A stretch of DNA of 64,000 nucleotides. Origin: Bacillus methanolicus MGA3. Its GTDB lineage: Bacteria > Bacillota > Bacilli > Bacillales > Cytobacillaceae. The position numbers and the translations under genes are program-made. A model generated the notes under the pieces. The model worked only from the letters and a program-made list of their open reading frames with translations, searched no databases and was not told where the DNA came from. Position 1 is the first letter of the stretch; each line of letters starts with the position of its first letter. Where the stretch lies: positions 1,906,843-1,970,842 of the forward strand of contig NZ_CP007739.1 in the NCBI RefSeq assembly GCF_000724485.1. The letters are read 5' to 3'. Shown here one piece after another: positions 44,475 through 53,626 of the stretch.

Positions 44475-45167
44475 ATGGAAACAATAATCACTACTTCAAT
44501 TAGAACGCTTCTCGGTTTCTTTATCTTATTTTTGTTAACAAGGGGCCTTGGAAAAAAACAATTAAGTCAAATGACATTTTTTACATATATCACCGGGATA
44601 GCTTTAGGGAATATTGCTGGAGATATGATTGTCCACCGCGAAATTAGAATAATTGACGGAGCTACAGCATTGATTCTTTGGGCAGTGTTAACCTTCCTAC
44701 TAGAGTTCATAAGTTTAAAATCTTCCCGAGCAAGAAACTTGCTGGATGGAGAACCTTCGATTGTGATAAAAAACGGTAAAATACTTGAGAAAGCAATGGC
44801 ATCCAATAAACTTAACATGGATGACTTAAGCATGCTTCTTAGGGCAAAAAATATTTTTTCCGTGAGCGAGGTTGATTACGCAATCCTTGAGCCTAACGGA
44901 CAGTTGAGTGTACTGAAAAAAATTGAACTTGAACCAGTCACAAAGAAGGATGCACAAATCACAGCAAGTCCTAGGCAATATTTGCCGACTGAGTTGATCG
45001 TTGACGGCAAGGTTGTCAAGAAAAACCTTTCGGAGCAAAATTTAAATGAAGAATGGTTGAATCAACAATTGTTTGCGAAAGGAATCCATAAAATTGGTGA
45101 TGTTTTTTATGCGGAATTACAAAGTGACGGAAGCATCTATATTGACAAAAAAACAGATAATGAGTGA
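44475..45167 (+). CDS. DUF421 membrane protein (YetF-like)
   Basis: A protein of about 230 residues with three N-terminal spans and two C-terminal DUF421 (YetF) domains. Hallmarks: LTRGLGKKQLSQMTFFTYITGIALGNIAGD, LDGEPSIVIKNGKI and LRAKNIFSVSEVDYAILEPNG. YetF-like proteins carry spore or membrane functions; some are needed for spore germination in other Bacilli. The ATG at 44475 has AGAGG six bases ahead; earlier in-frame ATGs lack a site. An sspH gene follows. Confidence 0.88.
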   Translation: METIITTSIRTLLGFFILFLLTRGLGKKQLSQMTFFTYITGIALGNIAGDMIVHREIRIIDGATALILWAVLTFLLEFISLKSSRARNLLDGEPSIVIKNGKILEKAMASNKLNMDDLSMLLRAKNIFSVSEVDYAILEPNGQLSVLKKIELEPVTKKDAQITASPRQYLPTELIVDGKVVKKNLSEQNLNEEWLNQQLFAKGIHKIGDVFYAELQSDGSIYIDKKTDNE

Positions 45168-45232
45168 AGAAGAGCATAAAATCAATAGACTTTTCAAAAA
45201 ATAGAGTGACTTTATTAAAGGAGTGAATACAA

Positions 45233-45412
45233 ATGGATGTCAAACGAGTAAAGCAAATTCTATCTTCTCCTGCTGATATTGAAGTTACGTATAATGGAGC
45301 ATCAGTATGGATTGATCAGCTTAATGAAGACGGACGAACGGCAACCGTCCATCTGCGCGGCCCATTAGAAGAAAGAACAATAGTGGACATTACTGAGCTA
45401 AAAGAAGAATAA
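45233..45412 (+). CDS. sspH: H-type small acid-soluble spore protein
   Basis: A 59-residue protein matching SspH: MDVKRVKQILSSPADIEVTY start, then VWIDQLNEDGRTATVHL and a C-terminal TELKEE. SspH is made in the forespore under sigma-G and stays in the core of the spore. Strong AAAGGAGTGA precedes the ATG. It lies right after the DUF421 gene, which may also be sporulation-linked. Confidence 0.9.
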   Translation: MDVKRVKQILSSPADIEVTYNGASVWIDQLNEDGRTATVHLRGPLEERTIVDITELKEE

Positions 45413-45443
45413 TCCATTAGTTTAAAAGAGAGGCAGACAGGTA

Positions 45444-46697
45444 TCATTCTCTGTCCGCCTTCTCATCTGTTTGTACAATAGGAAGTAAAACCGTAAATTC
45501 CGTTCCCTCTTCACAGCTTGAAACTTCAATTGTTCCTTTATGGTTTTCAATGATTTTTCGTGAAACTGATAAGCCAAGCCCCGTCCCCTCTTCTTTTGTC
45601 GTGAAAAAAGGATCAAAAATATGATTACGAATGGATTCAGGAATGCCTGTACCGTTGTCACGAAAGGTAATTTTCACTTCGTTGTTGAGCCGTTCTGTCC
45701 GGATTTGAATGACAAGCGGCTTGTCTCCTTTTGCGTTTAAAGAGTTTCGGAATAAATTCATAAATACTTGAAGGAGTTCGTCGCGATCCCCTTCTATATA
45801 ACATTCACCGGATAGTGGACTAATATCGTAATCGATCTTTACGTTATAAAGAAATGCTTCACTATTGATAAATTTGCCGGCATAGTCCAGAAAAAACTCT
45901 TTTATTTGAAAACGTTCCTCTTTCGTATCAGAAGGTTTGGCAATGCGCAAGAAATCCGTAATAATTTTGTTAGCGCGATCCAATTCGGGAATGAGCAGCG
46001 ACTTGAACAATTCGGAAATGTCTGGGTCAGCCCGGTCTTGAAGCAACTGCAAATACCCTCTGACTGTAGTGAGCGGGTTTCGGATTTCATGGGCTATACC
46101 TGCAGCAATTCTACCTGCAAGTGCTTGTTTTTCCGCTTCTTTTATTTTGTTCAAAAATTGAAAAGTCCCAATCACTCTTTTAATTGAGCCATCAATATTG
46201 TAAATAATTCTTGTATTCATTATTCCGTAATTGCGATCCAGTACTTCCTTATCATAAACTTCTTTTCCGGTTTTAGCCGTTTCAAGCAAAACAATTTTTT
46301 CGTCAGGTATTTGAAGAAGTTCGCGGATGTGTTTCCCGATGATTTCATCTCTGTTTATGTTGTAATCTTTCGCAGCTTGTTTGTTGCAAAGGGTAATGAT
46401 TCCATCTTTATCAATAAACACAATATGGTGGGGAACTAAATCCAAAATTTTTGTCAGAAAGTGTTCAATTTTATCGAGATAACTGTCAATGTCTGAAATC
46501 ATTTGAAACCGAGGGCTTTCCTCATCAATGTCCTCTATTTCATTGACAGAAAAGGTGCTTCCTTCATGCTTATGAACTTCAAAACCAAGATGAGGATCAT
46601 GATAAATGAAAGAAAATGGAATATGCGAGATAAGTCGTTTATATAGCTCGATTTCAGATTTTAATTTTTCTATTTCATTATAACAATTATCCATCAT
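45444..46697 (-). CDS. PAS-domain sensor histidine kinase
   Basis: A cytoplasmic kinase of about 417 residues with no membrane span: N-terminal coiled segment, PAS domain (about 90-200, with FIDKDGIITLCNKQA), dimerisation helix with H-box AAGIAHEIRNPLTTVRGYL, and catalytic ATPase domain (N-box FMNLFRNSLNA, G1 DNGTGI, F-box FDPFFTTKEEGTGLG). No response regulator adjacent. Orphan PAS kinases of this build include the sporulation kinases KinA to KinE of B. subtilis, so input to Spo0F is a reasonable guess. The start at 46697 follows AGGAG. Confidence 0.88.
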   Translation of the reverse strand: MMDNCYNEIEKLKSEIELYKRLISHIPFSFIYHDPHLGFEVHKHEGSTFSVNEIEDIDEESPRFQMISDIDSYLDKIEHFLTKILDLVPHHIVFIDKDGIITLCNKQAAKDYNINRDEIIGKHIRELLQIPDEKIVLLETAKTGKEVYDKEVLDRNYGIMNTRIIYNIDGSIKRVIGTFQFLNKIKEAEKQALAGRIAAGIAHEIRNPLTTVRGYLQLLQDRADPDISELFKSLLIPELDRANKIITDFLRIAKPSDTKEERFQIKEFFLDYAGKFINSEAFLYNVKIDYDISPLSGECYIEGDRDELLQVFMNLFRNSLNAKGDKPLVIQIRTERLNNEVKITFRDNGTGIPESIRNHIFDPFFTTKEEGTGLGLSVSRKIIENHKGTIEVSSCEEGTEFTVLLPIVQTDEKADRE

Positions 46698-46782
46698 CGT
46701 TCTACTCCTCATAAAACATTCAACCTTTTAAAATATATACATAAATTTTAAGACTATCAACTTTTTCAAAATAACAGATCAA

Positions 46783-46811
46783 TTGACGAACAAGCAAATT
46801 GTTTCTATACT
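46783..46811 (+). promoter_or_regulatory. Sigma-A promoter of the DUF6509 gene
   Basis: TTGACG (46783-46788) and TATACT (46806-46811) spaced 17 bp on the plus strand. The about 90-nt leader contains a six-codon frame MLLLKK with its own AGGAG. Confidence 0.7.
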
Positions 46812-46901
46812 GAAAAAGCTAACAAATAGGAGAACAGATGTTGTTATTGAAAAAATAGTTAAGAAATACGATGATAAGCTTGTAAAGAAAGGGTGTGCTA
46901 T

Positions 46902-47192
46902 ATGAATATTACAGGACATAAAGTCAACAAGCTGGAAGATCCGTTTGGAATTTTATCGGGAGAGCGTTATGAGTTTTTCTTAGACATTGAAGTGCCTAAG
47001 GATGATGAGTTATATACAGAAAACGGATTAAAACTTAAAGTATTGTATATTATTGAAGAAGGAAATTCACGAATTTCCCACTATCATATCATCGAAAATA
47101 CAACGGAGAAAATTCTTGATTTTGAACTGGAAGAAGATGAAGTGAAAATGGTAGAGGCCTATTGCAAAGAACATGTGAATGAAGCTGATTAA
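46902..47192 (+). CDS. DUF6509 family protein
   Basis: A 96-residue acidic protein: NITGHKVNKLEDPFGILSGE, then ERYEFFLDIEVPKDDELYTE and LDFELEEDEVKMVEAYCKEH. The family is restricted to Bacillus-like bacteria and has no known role. The ATG at 46902 has AAGGG at a fair distance; GTG 46893 is a possible earlier start. A palindromic repeat follows it. Confidence 0.75.
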   Translation: MNITGHKVNKLEDPFGILSGERYEFFLDIEVPKDDELYTENGLKLKVLYIIEEGNSRISHYHIIENTTEKILDFELEEDEVKMVEAYCKEHVNEAD

Positions 47193-47195
47193 TTA

Positions 47196-47294
47196 TGAGG
47201 CTGACCCATAAGTGCCTTGACTCCCTTATGCATTTTACAGAAATAACATTGACGGTTTCAATGTGTAATCCTAAGGCGCCTGGGTCAATCTCTC
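47196..47294. repeat. Diverged palindromic repeat, copy 5
   Basis: Ends GAGGCTGACCCATAAG and CCTGGGTCAATCTCTC are inverted; inner arms AGTGCCTT and AAGGCGCC also pair. The core differs from the GGGTCAGACCC copies, so this is a related or convergent element. Confidence 0.5.
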
Positions 47295-47316
47295 ATTTAT
47301 GCAAAAATTTTAAGGT

Positions 47317-47592
47317 TCATTTTTTCAAATTATATTTTTCTTTGAGCGATTCTGGTGCCATTTTTACAATTTGTTGCAAAATAAATGTCAATACTGTGAT
47401 GTCATCAATGACCCCGACAAAAGAAAAAAAGTCAGGGATAAGATCGAACGGAAAGATAAAATAGCCCACTACCAATATGACGGAAATCATCTTTTTTGAT
47501 TTTGCTACTTCTTTAGATAAAAAAAAGTCTTTTAAAAATGGAATTGACCGGCGCACATTTAAAACAAACTTTAGTCTCTTCCAAAATTTCAA
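47317..47592 (-). CDS. ykvA: YkvA-family protein (DUF1232)
   Basis: A 91-residue membrane-associated protein. The DUF1232 motif GYFIFPFDLIPDFFSFVGVIDDITVL is clear, preceded by a basic helix. The TTG start at 47592 is chosen because AAGGGAGG lies ahead; the longer frame to 47625 starts inside the ribosome-site region. Function unknown. Confidence 0.82.
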   Translation of the reverse strand: MKFWKRLKFVLNVRRSIPFLKDFFLSKEVAKSKKMISVILVVGYFIFPFDLIPDFFSFVGVIDDITVLTFILQQIVKMAPESLKEKYNLKK

Positions 47593-47702
47593 TGTAAAAA
47601 CCCTCCCTTGTACCGGTCCCGGCAAGACATAATACCTCTATCTTCCCCTATTTTTTATATATAAAACGCTGCAGAGTTTTGAAGTGATTTTGCACATAAA
47701 GA

Positions 47703-47733
47703 GAGACTGACTCTTTGAATATGAGTCAGCCTC
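47703..47733. terminator. Hairpin terminator
   Basis: GAGACTGACTC paired with GAGTCAGCCTC; lies 22 bp after ydjO. The arms resemble the outer arms of the dispersed repeats. Confidence 0.6.
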
Positions 47734-47754
47734 GGCAATTTATCTTTTCAGCAA

Positions 47755-47958
47755 TTACACAAAATTTTTGCTGTAATTATGAACAACCTCAAGCATCTTT
47801 GTCGCCTCTCTCATTTCACTTTTGCAAAGGGGGCATAAAGGTTCTTCGCTGCTTTTAAAATTGTCCCTCATCCAACCGTTGCATTGCTCGGATGTGCATT
47901 CCCAAATTTTTGTTTCTTCTATGACAATCTCTTCTTCATTTCTTTTTCCGAACGCCAT
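47755..47958 (-). CDS. ydjO: Cold-inducible protein YdjO-like
   Basis: A 67-residue protein with a zinc-ribbon-like set of four cysteines (WECTSEQCNGW and EPLCPLCKSE) and an acidic C-terminal helix. Matches the YdjO family, whose mRNA rises after cold shock in B. subtilis. AAAGGAGG precedes the ATG at 47958. It lies downstream of a cold-shock protein gene on the same strand. Confidence 0.82.
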   Translation of the reverse strand: MAFGKRNEEEIVIEETKIWECTSEQCNGWMRDNFKSSEEPLCPLCKSEMREATKMLEVVHNYSKNFV

Positions 47959-48054
47959 AAGACGACCTCCTTTTGTTGGACTAAAACACATCCATTATAT
48001 GCTCCGGTTTCAAACATTAGAGCCATTTCTTAGAAAATGTTTTTTTCCGTCCAA

Positions 48055-48133
48055 AGTAAAAAAGCTGTATAAATTTAGTATACAGCAATTTTACTTTTTT
48101 GACCAAAAAAAGAGCCCCATTTTTAGGGACTCT
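48055..48133 (-). terminator. Two tandem terminators after the cold-shock gene
   Basis: First: AGAGTCCC/GGGGCTCT with T-run (48104-48133). Second: GCTGTATA/TATACAGC with TTTTTTAC (48055-48085). Both on the minus strand. Confidence 0.8.
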
Positions 48134-48146
48134 TTGTTTCTTTCCT

Positions 48147-48347
48147 TTATGATTTCTGAACATTTACGGCTTGTGGACCGCGTTGTCCTTGTTCAATCTC
48201 AAAGGTAACATTCTGGCCTTCTTCCAAAGTTTTGAATCCTTCACCTAGAATAGCTGAGTAGTGTACAAATACATCATCTCCGCCATCAACTTCAATAAAT
48301 CCAAATCCTTTTTCAGAATTAAACCATTTTACTCTGCCAGTTGCCAT
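48147..48347 (-). CDS. cspD: Cold-shock protein (CspA family)
   Basis: A 66-residue five-stranded OB-fold RNA chaperone with RNP1 KGFGFIEV and RNP2 VFVHYSAI. It helps melt mRNA structure at low temperature. Closest in sequence style to CspD of B. subtilis, but CspB/CspC cannot be excluded. Good ribosome site (GAGGAATAC region weak; AGGAGG-like CCTCCT at 48358-48363). The long leader and the next gene ydjO suggest a cold-shock unit. Confidence 0.9.
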   Translation of the reverse strand: MATGRVKWFNSEKGFGFIEVDGGDDVFVHYSAILGEGFKTLEEGQNVTFEIEQGQRGPQAVNVQKS

Positions 48348-48512
48348 TCGATTGTATTCCTCCTGATTTCAATAATAACGATAAATAGTATTGCCAAAGA
48401 ATCATTTCTTATACGTCTTAATTACTATTTTTTTTTTAAAAATTTACCTTGATGGGGATGATCTTTTTTTCACTTTTATCGCGATTGCGGCAAGCAGCTT
48501 GATACATGTATT

Positions 48513-50186
48513 TCAACTGTCAATAGGCGGCATATCAAAAGGTACCGTTGCCAATTTTATTTCTGTTTCTAATTCTTCCATTCTATCCAATTTTGTTTGT
48601 TCATCCCATTCAAAATAGTCTTCCATATAATTTACAGCTTTATCTTTCCATTTCTGAACACCGGCAATATTAAACAAGAGCATTCCTGTTCTTCTATGAA
48701 AAAAGTCCACAGGAGACGCTGCCATTTCATGTTCTAATGCATAATGCAATTGTGCGAATAATGGAAGGGGCAATTCATATTGATTGGCGCATTCTTTATG
48801 TTTTCCAACGATGTCAAATAATATTGGTGCGTTAGAGCCGTACATCGAAATCAAAAATTTTGCTTCTTCATTTGTGAGCCCATTTTTGGTGCCGTTGTTT
48901 ATTTGTTCAACAACATACTTGTCAAAAAAGCTTGATCCGCCGATATCACCTCCGGAAATTGGCAAGTTTTTCGTTTGGCATTCCTTGTATGAAATTCCGG
49001 TATCTTTTTGACGTTTTTCAGAAACCAAGTCTACAACAATTTCCGCCATTTTCCGGAAACCAGTCAGTTTCCCTCCGGCAATCGTAATTAATCCAGATTC
49101 AGATTCCCAAATTTCATCTTTACGGGAAATTTCAGATGGATCTTTTCCTTCCTCATGGATTAAAGGCCGCACCCCTGCCCAGCTCGTTTCGATGTCTTCT
49201 GCCGAGATGTTTGTTTCCGGAAACATGTAATGAATCGCGTTAATGAGGTATCCCCTGTCAGCAGCCGTAATTTTCGGAGAAGCAAGATCAGAATTGTAAA
49301 ATGTGTCTGTCGTGCCTACGTATGCCTTGCCGGCACGTGGAATTGCAAATACCATCCTTCCATCTGGCGCATCAAAATATACTGCCTGTTTTAAAGGAAA
49401 TTTGGATTGATCGATAACGATATGGACTCCTTTTGTATGTTTTAACGTTTTTCCTGTTTTTGAACCGTCTTTTTCACGTATTTCGTCAACCCATGGACCT
49501 GCTGCATTAACTACTTTTGCGGCGTGGATTTCATAGCGTTCACCGGTCAATCGATCAATGATCACGGCCCCTCTAACTTTGCCATTTTTGTAAAGGAACT
49601 TATCCGCATTAGAATAGTTCAAAGCAGCCGCTCCTTTTTCAACTGCCTTTTTTAACACTTCGATCGTTAATCTCGAATCATCGGTCCGATATTCGACATA
49701 ATACCCGCTTCCCTTTAACCCTTCTTTCTTAATAAGAGGCTCTTTCGCTAACGTTTCATTAACGTTGAGCATTTTCCTTCGTTCACTTTTCTTTACCCCT
49801 GCTAAAAAGTCATAGAGTCTGAGGCCGATTGAAGTACTAAATTTGCCAAACGTTCCTCCTTTATGAAGGGGAAGAAGCATCCATTCCGGGGCAGTCACAT
49901 GTGGTCCGTTTTCATATACGATTGCCCGTTCTTTTCCAACTTCCGCGACCAATTTTATTTCAAATTGTTTCAAGTAGCGAAGGCCGCCATGGATAAGTTT
50001 TGTTGACCTGCTCGATGTACCGGCGCCAAAATCCTGCATTTCCACTAATGCTGTATTCATTCCCCTCGTTGCCGCATCAAGAGCAATTCCTGCTCCAGTG
50101 ATTCCCCCGCCGATCACAAGCAAATCATATTCTCTATTCTTTAGAGATTCGACTATTTTTTTACGGTTTGTATTTGAAAATTTCAT
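48513..50186 (-). CDS. glpD: Aerobic glycerol-3-phosphate dehydrogenase
   Basis: A membrane-bound flavoenzyme of about 557 residues oxidising glycerol 3-phosphate to dihydroxyacetone phosphate and feeding electrons to menaquinone. FAD fingerprint [20 protein letters not shown], then [17 protein letters not shown] and [11 protein letters not shown]. The ATG at 50186 follows AAGGAGG; the longer frame to 50309 runs through the leader and is rejected. Regulated by the antiterminator element in its leader. Confidence 0.95.
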   Translation of the reverse strand: MKFSNTNRKKIVESLKNREYDLLVIGGGITGAGIALDAATRGMNTALVEMQDFGAGTSSRSTKLIHGGLRYLKQFEIKLVAEVGKERAIVYENGPHVTAPEWMLLPLHKGGTFGKFSTSIGLRLYDFLAGVKKSERRKMLNVNETLAKEPLIKKEGLKGSGYYVEYRTDDSRLTIEVLKKAVEKGAAALNYSNADKFLYKNGKVRGAVIIDRLTGERYEIHAAKVVNAAGPWVDEIREKDGSKTGKTLKHTKGVHIVIDQSKFPLKQAVYFDAPDGRMVFAIPRAGKAYVGTTDTFYNSDLASPKITAADRGYLINAIHYMFPETNISAEDIETSWAGVRPLIHEEGKDPSEISRKDEIWESESGLITIAGGKLTGFRKMAEIVVDLVSEKRQKDTGISYKECQTKNLPISGGDIGGSSFFDKYVVEQINNGTKNGLTNEEAKFLISMYGSNAPILFDIVGKHKECANQYELPLPLFAQLHYALEHEMAASPVDFFHRRTGMLLFNIAGVQKWKDKAVNYMEDYFEWDEQTKLDRMEELETEIKLATVPFDMPPIDS

Positions 50187-50211
50187 ACAGCTACCTCCTT
50201 GCAGCGCTGAA

Positions 50212-50275
50212 GCCAAAAAAAGAAAGAGAGACCACAAAATCATTACCGGTCTACGATAATGATATGTAGTCTCTC
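50212..50275 (-). promoter_or_regulatory. GlpP-type antitermination leader of glpD
   Basis: A long inverted repeat (GAGAGACTAC ... TTGTGGTCTCTC) with inner arms TATCATTA/TAATGATT, followed by TTTCTTTTTTT, sits just before the glpD ribosome site. The same arrangement in B. subtilis is the terminator opened by GlpP with glycerol 3-phosphate. Confidence 0.8.
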
Positions 50276-50340
50276 CGTTTCTCCTGCCCAAATATTTACT
50301 ACAACTCAAGATGATTGAAAAAAATCAAGCGAAATCCATA

Positions 50341-51177
50341 TTACGCTTCTTTCTTTGTTTTTGTGGCAGCACGTTTTTTCCTTGTTGCAGTCTTTTTCGG
50401 TTTTGTCCTGTCAATAGAAGCCTGCAAAGCAGCCATGAGATCTGTGACATTGGAAACAGGTTCTTTTTCTGCTGGTGTCACCACTTCTTTGCCGGTACGT
50501 TTCGCTTCAATCAATTCAAGTAATGCGGTCCGGTAATCATCCGTATATTTTTCGGGTTCAAAATTCGTTGTCAGTTGATCAATTAATAAAATAGCTGTAT
50601 CAATTTCTTTCTTCGTTACTTTATTTTCTGCTGGCACATTTGGAACGTCGGCGGCAGATCTTACTTCATCCGGATAATGGATTGTTTCCATGACAAGCGT
50701 ATTTTCATAAACCCGGATAACGGCAAGCTGCTCCTTTGAACGGATAATGATTTTGGCAAGTCCGACTTTTTCCGATTCTTCAAGCGCCTTGCGCAGTAAA
50801 GAATACGCTTTTCCCCCGCCATCTCCCGGCGACATATAATAGCTTCTGTCATAAAAAATCGGATCAATTTGCTCCATTTTCACAAAATCAATGATTTCAA
50901 CCGCTTTGTCTTCATTTTCCCTTTTCAAATTCTCTAGGTCTGCTTCATCGAGAACAACAAACTTTCCTTTTGTATATTCGTAAGCCTTCACGATGTCTTC
51001 ATTTTTTATTTCCACATCACAAGCCGGACAAACCTTTTCATATTTAATCGGTGATTTGCAATCTTTATGAAGGTTGCGCAGTTTTACATCTTTGTCTTCA
51101 GTCGCTGCATGAAGCTTAATTGGGATATTAACAAGCCCGAAGCTTATGCTGCCTTTCCAAATTGTGTGCATATCCAT
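50341..51177 (-). CDS. ku: Non-homologous end-joining protein Ku
   Basis: A 278-residue bacterial Ku, a homodimeric ring that binds DNA ends and recruits LigD. The core opens with WKGSISFGLVNIPIKL and contains SYYMSPGDGGGKAY; the Lys-rich C-terminal tail (TRKKRAATKTKK) binds DNA. B. subtilis YkoV is the counterpart, expressed in the forespore. Here the upstream promoter also has a sigma-G look. LigD lies 6 kb away on the other strand. Confidence 0.96.
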   Translation of the reverse strand: MDMHTIWKGSISFGLVNIPIKLHAATEDKDVKLRNLHKDCKSPIKYEKVCPACDVEIKNEDIVKAYEYTKGKFVVLDEADLENLKRENEDKAVEIIDFVKMEQIDPIFYDRSYYMSPGDGGGKAYSLLRKALEESEKVGLAKIIIRSKEQLAVIRVYENTLVMETIHYPDEVRSAADVPNVPAENKVTKKEIDTAILLIDQLTTNFEPEKYTDDYRTALLELIEAKRTGKEVVTPAEKEPVSNVTDLMAALQASIDRTKPKKTATRKKRAATKTKKEA

Positions 51178-51204
51178 TTCTCCATTCAGTCATTAATCTA
51201 TTCT

Positions 51205-51234
51205 TAATTTGCATGAACAGATAAAGACTATGCA
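51205..51234 (-). promoter_or_regulatory. Candidate sigma-G promoter of ku
   Basis: TGCATA (51229-51234) and CAAATTA (51205-51211) spaced 17 bp on the minus strand fit the sigma-G pattern TGmATA / CATnnTA with one mismatch in the -10. Confidence 0.55.
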
Positions 51235-51269
51235 TTTAAACATTTGGAAAAATAGCAGTTTTCAAAGTC

Positions 51270-51374
51270 GTTTACTCTCGTTCGGCAGGTGTTTACTCCC
51301 ATTCAAGTTGAATTTACTCCCGTTCGGCTGGCGTTTACTCCCGTTCATGGTGTATTTACTCCTGTGCCAGGATT
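51270..51374. repeat. 21-bp tandem array E (five units)
   Basis: Five consecutive 21-bp units starting at 51270, 51291, 51312, 51333 and 51354. Each opens with rTTTACTCCCGTTC and has a variable seven-base end. Purely tandem, no spacers. The sequence differs from arrays A and B, but the period is the same. Confidence 0.9.
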
Positions 51375-51602
51375 TATACATGTTGGAGTTCCGTACACCT
51401 ATTTCACATTCCACAATAAAGACAAAAAGACTTCATTCTTTTATGAAGTCCCTTCTGTTCACCTAACAGCTATAAGATAAACGAGCACGCAACGATCTAC
51501 CTTGCACCAATATTGGGACTCAACCGTTACGTACCCACTACCTATATCATGAGCATATTCATTTCACTTTATGTATGTAAAAAAACTTAATAATGAATAA
51601 AC

Positions 51603-51679
51603 GAAAAAAGGGATACCTATTTTTGACAAAACCAGATGGTCCACCACATCACGCATGAGCACTGTTCGGGTAATCCCTT
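51603..51679 (-). terminator. Long structured terminator after corA
   Basis: Arms AAGGGATTACCC and GGTATCCCTT enclose about 55 nt that can fold internally (GATG/CATC). A T-run follows on the minus strand. Longer than a usual terminator. Confidence 0.55.
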
Positions 51680-51718
51680 TTGTCTTGAATTCCTTCACAT
51701 ATCAATTTAAGATAATTG

Positions 51719-52651
51719 CTAAAAAAATTTCTTTTTCCAGAAGATTAGAGCTGTAACGCTAGATAAAATTGCAGAAAATAAAATTGTTAACCAAAAGGAA
51801 TGTGGATAGTTCTGAAACGGTAGTGGAACGTTCATGCCATAGAAACTAGATACCATTGTTGGAAGAGATAAAACAATAGTAATAGAAGTAAGAAATTTCA
51901 TAACAATATTTAAGTTGTTAGAAATAATTGAGGCGAAAGCGTCCATCATATCACTCAAGATAGTGCTGTGTGTATCTGCCATTTCAATAGCTTGTGTATT
52001 TTCAATGATAACATCATCTAATAATTCCTTGTCTTCTTCATACATCTTCAGGTAATTTAATCTCATTATTTTTTCCAGAACAGCTTTATTCGCTTTTAAT
52101 GATGTAGTGAAATACACCAAACTTTTCTCAATAGCTAAAAAGGCATAAAGTTCTTTATTTTTCATTGATTGATACAATTCTTTTTCAATCTCATTTGTTC
52201 TCTTATTGATCTGCTTTAGATATCTTAGATAAAAAGTTGATATTTTGTACAAAATTTGTAAGGCAAATCGTGTTCTCTTAAATGTATAAAATCCCTTGAC
52301 TTTATTGTTTATAAAGTCATTAAGAATGGGTGTTTCTTTTAAGGATACTGTGACGAAACAATTATTTGCTATTATCATTCCTATGGGAATGGTTTCGTAG
52401 ATAGGGATCTCATTCTGTGTAATATAAGGGAAATCCACGATTATTAATATATTATCCTCTTCTTTTTCAATCCTTGACCTTTCCTCGTCATCAAGCGCAT
52501 CTCTAATAAAATTAATTGGAACATTCAAAGCACTAACGATTTTATGAATTTCCTCTTCGTTAGGGTTTACCATGTTAATCCAACAACCCTTAGTGATCTC
52601 ATTTATTTTTTGGAGTTTTCCTGATTCATCAGTTAAGTAAATTTCTAGCAT
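51719..52651 (-). CDS. CorA-family magnesium/divalent cation transporter
   Basis: A 310-residue CorA-type channel: a long cytoplasmic funnel domain with coiled helices, then two C-terminal spans with the selectivity motif YGMNV between them, and a basic end WKKKFF. Pentameric Mg, Co or Ni channels have this plan. No M-box magnesium riboswitch was recognised in its leader. GAGGAGG precedes the ATG at 52651. Confidence 0.92.
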   Translation of the reverse strand: MLEIYLTDESGKLQKINEITKGCWINMVNPNEEEIHKIVSALNVPINFIRDALDDEERSRIEKEEDNILIIVDFPYITQNEIPIYETIPIGMIIANNCFVTVSLKETPILNDFINNKVKGFYTFKRTRFALQILYKISTFYLRYLKQINKRTNEIEKELYQSMKNKELYAFLAIEKSLVYFTTSLKANKAVLEKIMRLNYLKMYEEDKELLDDVIIENTQAIEMADTHSTILSDMMDAFASIISNNLNIVMKFLTSITIVLSLPTMVSSFYGMNVPLPFQNYPHSFWLTILFSAILSSVTALIFWKKKFF

Positions 52652-52838
52652 TATTTAACCTCCTCATTGGCATGAGAAAGCCCTAACACGTTTTAAAGAG
52701 TTGATATTTTAAGATAATTAATATCACTAAATAAAAAAGTAATTCCGACTTTCCCGAATATGGGTATAAGTTCTGGTTCAGTACTACGATTACTCAAAAT
52801 TTTCAACACCTATACTTTTTAATTTAAACAATTCTTAA

Positions 52839-53144
52839 TCATACAGTTAAAATATCGTCTGGCACAATGCTTTTAGACGTAATCATGAGGGATTTTTTAC
52901 TGTTTAAAAGGTTTTCAATCTGTGTAATAAGAAAATCAATCCTCTCTTCAGAGAAATCTCCATCAAAGATGTTTGATTGTTGGATTACGTAAATCGGTTG
53001 TTCTTCCTTACTTCTATGTTCATAATGTATAGAGTCTTTTACAGACCATTCACCGTCCGTCCAGATAGCAATTTGTTCAAAGTTCCCTTCCCAAATAACT
53101 TCTCGAAATATTTCTTTTTCCTGCAATTCCAGGTCAATGTCCAT
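52839..53144 (-). CDS. Hypothetical acidic protein
   Basis: A 101-residue acidic protein with no membrane segment (MDIDLELQEKEIFREVIWEG, then EERIDFLITQIENLLNSKK). Ribosome site is GGAGG-like (CCCTCC at about 53152-53157). No family recognised. Confidence 0.55.
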   Translation of the reverse strand: MDIDLELQEKEIFREVIWEGNFEQIAIWTDGEWSVKDSIHYEHRSKEEQPIYVIQQSNIFDGDFSEERIDFLITQIENLLNSKKSLMITSKSIVPDDILTV

Positions 53145-53253
53145 TTACGGCCCTCCAAGGAAAAGGTTTATAATAATTATATTTCTATTATATAATATGT
53201 AATATGTTTGGTCATTTTGTTTAAAATTAATCCTAAAATTGAAGTTATTTTCA

Positions 53254-53319
53254 TCATTCCATAAAGAAAATAAATAACAAATATGGGGTAACATCTTGAA
53301 TTTCTTCAAGAATATCCAT
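53254..53319 (-). CDS. Candidate 21-residue peptide
   Basis: MDILEEIQDV followed by TPYLLFIFFME. The ATG is preceded by a full-strength GGAGGTGA at good distance. Could be a small membrane-associated peptide; nothing recognised. Confidence 0.35.
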   Translation of the reverse strand: MDILEEIQDVTPYLLFIFFME

Positions 53320-53360
53320 CTCCTGTCACCTCCGACTATTTGTGTTTGTTTTGGAGCAAA

Positions 53361-53383
53361 AGAAAAGCACCCTCGAAGGATGC
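53361..53383 (-). terminator. Terminator with UUCG loop
   Basis: GCATCC-TTCG-AGGGTGC followed by TTTTCTTTT on the minus strand, overlapping the region just after the 78-residue gene. Confidence 0.85.
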
Positions 53384-53389
53384 ATATGA

Positions 53390-53626
53390 TCACTTATGTG
53401 TTTTCATTTTAATAGGTTTTAAAGTTTGCTTTTCGTTTTCCGCAACAACTTCAATACTAATAACATTTGATAAATTAATGAGTTTACCGCCAGCATTAAT
53501 CCAAGTAGGATTACTTAGCAACTTCACCCTCAATTCAGCTATTGCATCTTCGCTAAAATATTGTGTAGTTTCTAATTCTTCCGTTTGACCATTGACATAA
53601 TAAAATTTATATTTAACTTTTTCCAC
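53390..53626 (-). CDS. Hypothetical protein
   Basis: A 78-residue protein, probably a single small beta-rich domain (KVKYKFYYVNGQTEELET, INAGGKLINLSNVISIEVV), with AGGAAGGGGAT-like ribosome site before the ATG. Has its own terminator. No family recognised; the Gly-Lys-x-Ile-Asn-Leu pattern resembles phage or plasmid-borne small proteins. Confidence 0.6.
   Translation of the reverse strand: MEKVKYKFYYVNGQTEELETTQYFSEDAIAELRVKLLSNPTWINAGGKLINLSNVISIEVVAENEKQTLKPIKMKTHK

Noticed and set aside
48513..50309. Longer glpD start at 50309
   Set aside because: It would translate through the leader hairpin; the ATG at 50186 has a full ribosome site and matches the family N-terminus.
52652..52838. M-box magnesium riboswitch before corA
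   Set aside because: The conserved M-box segments are not seen in the leader; only a short weak dyad is present.
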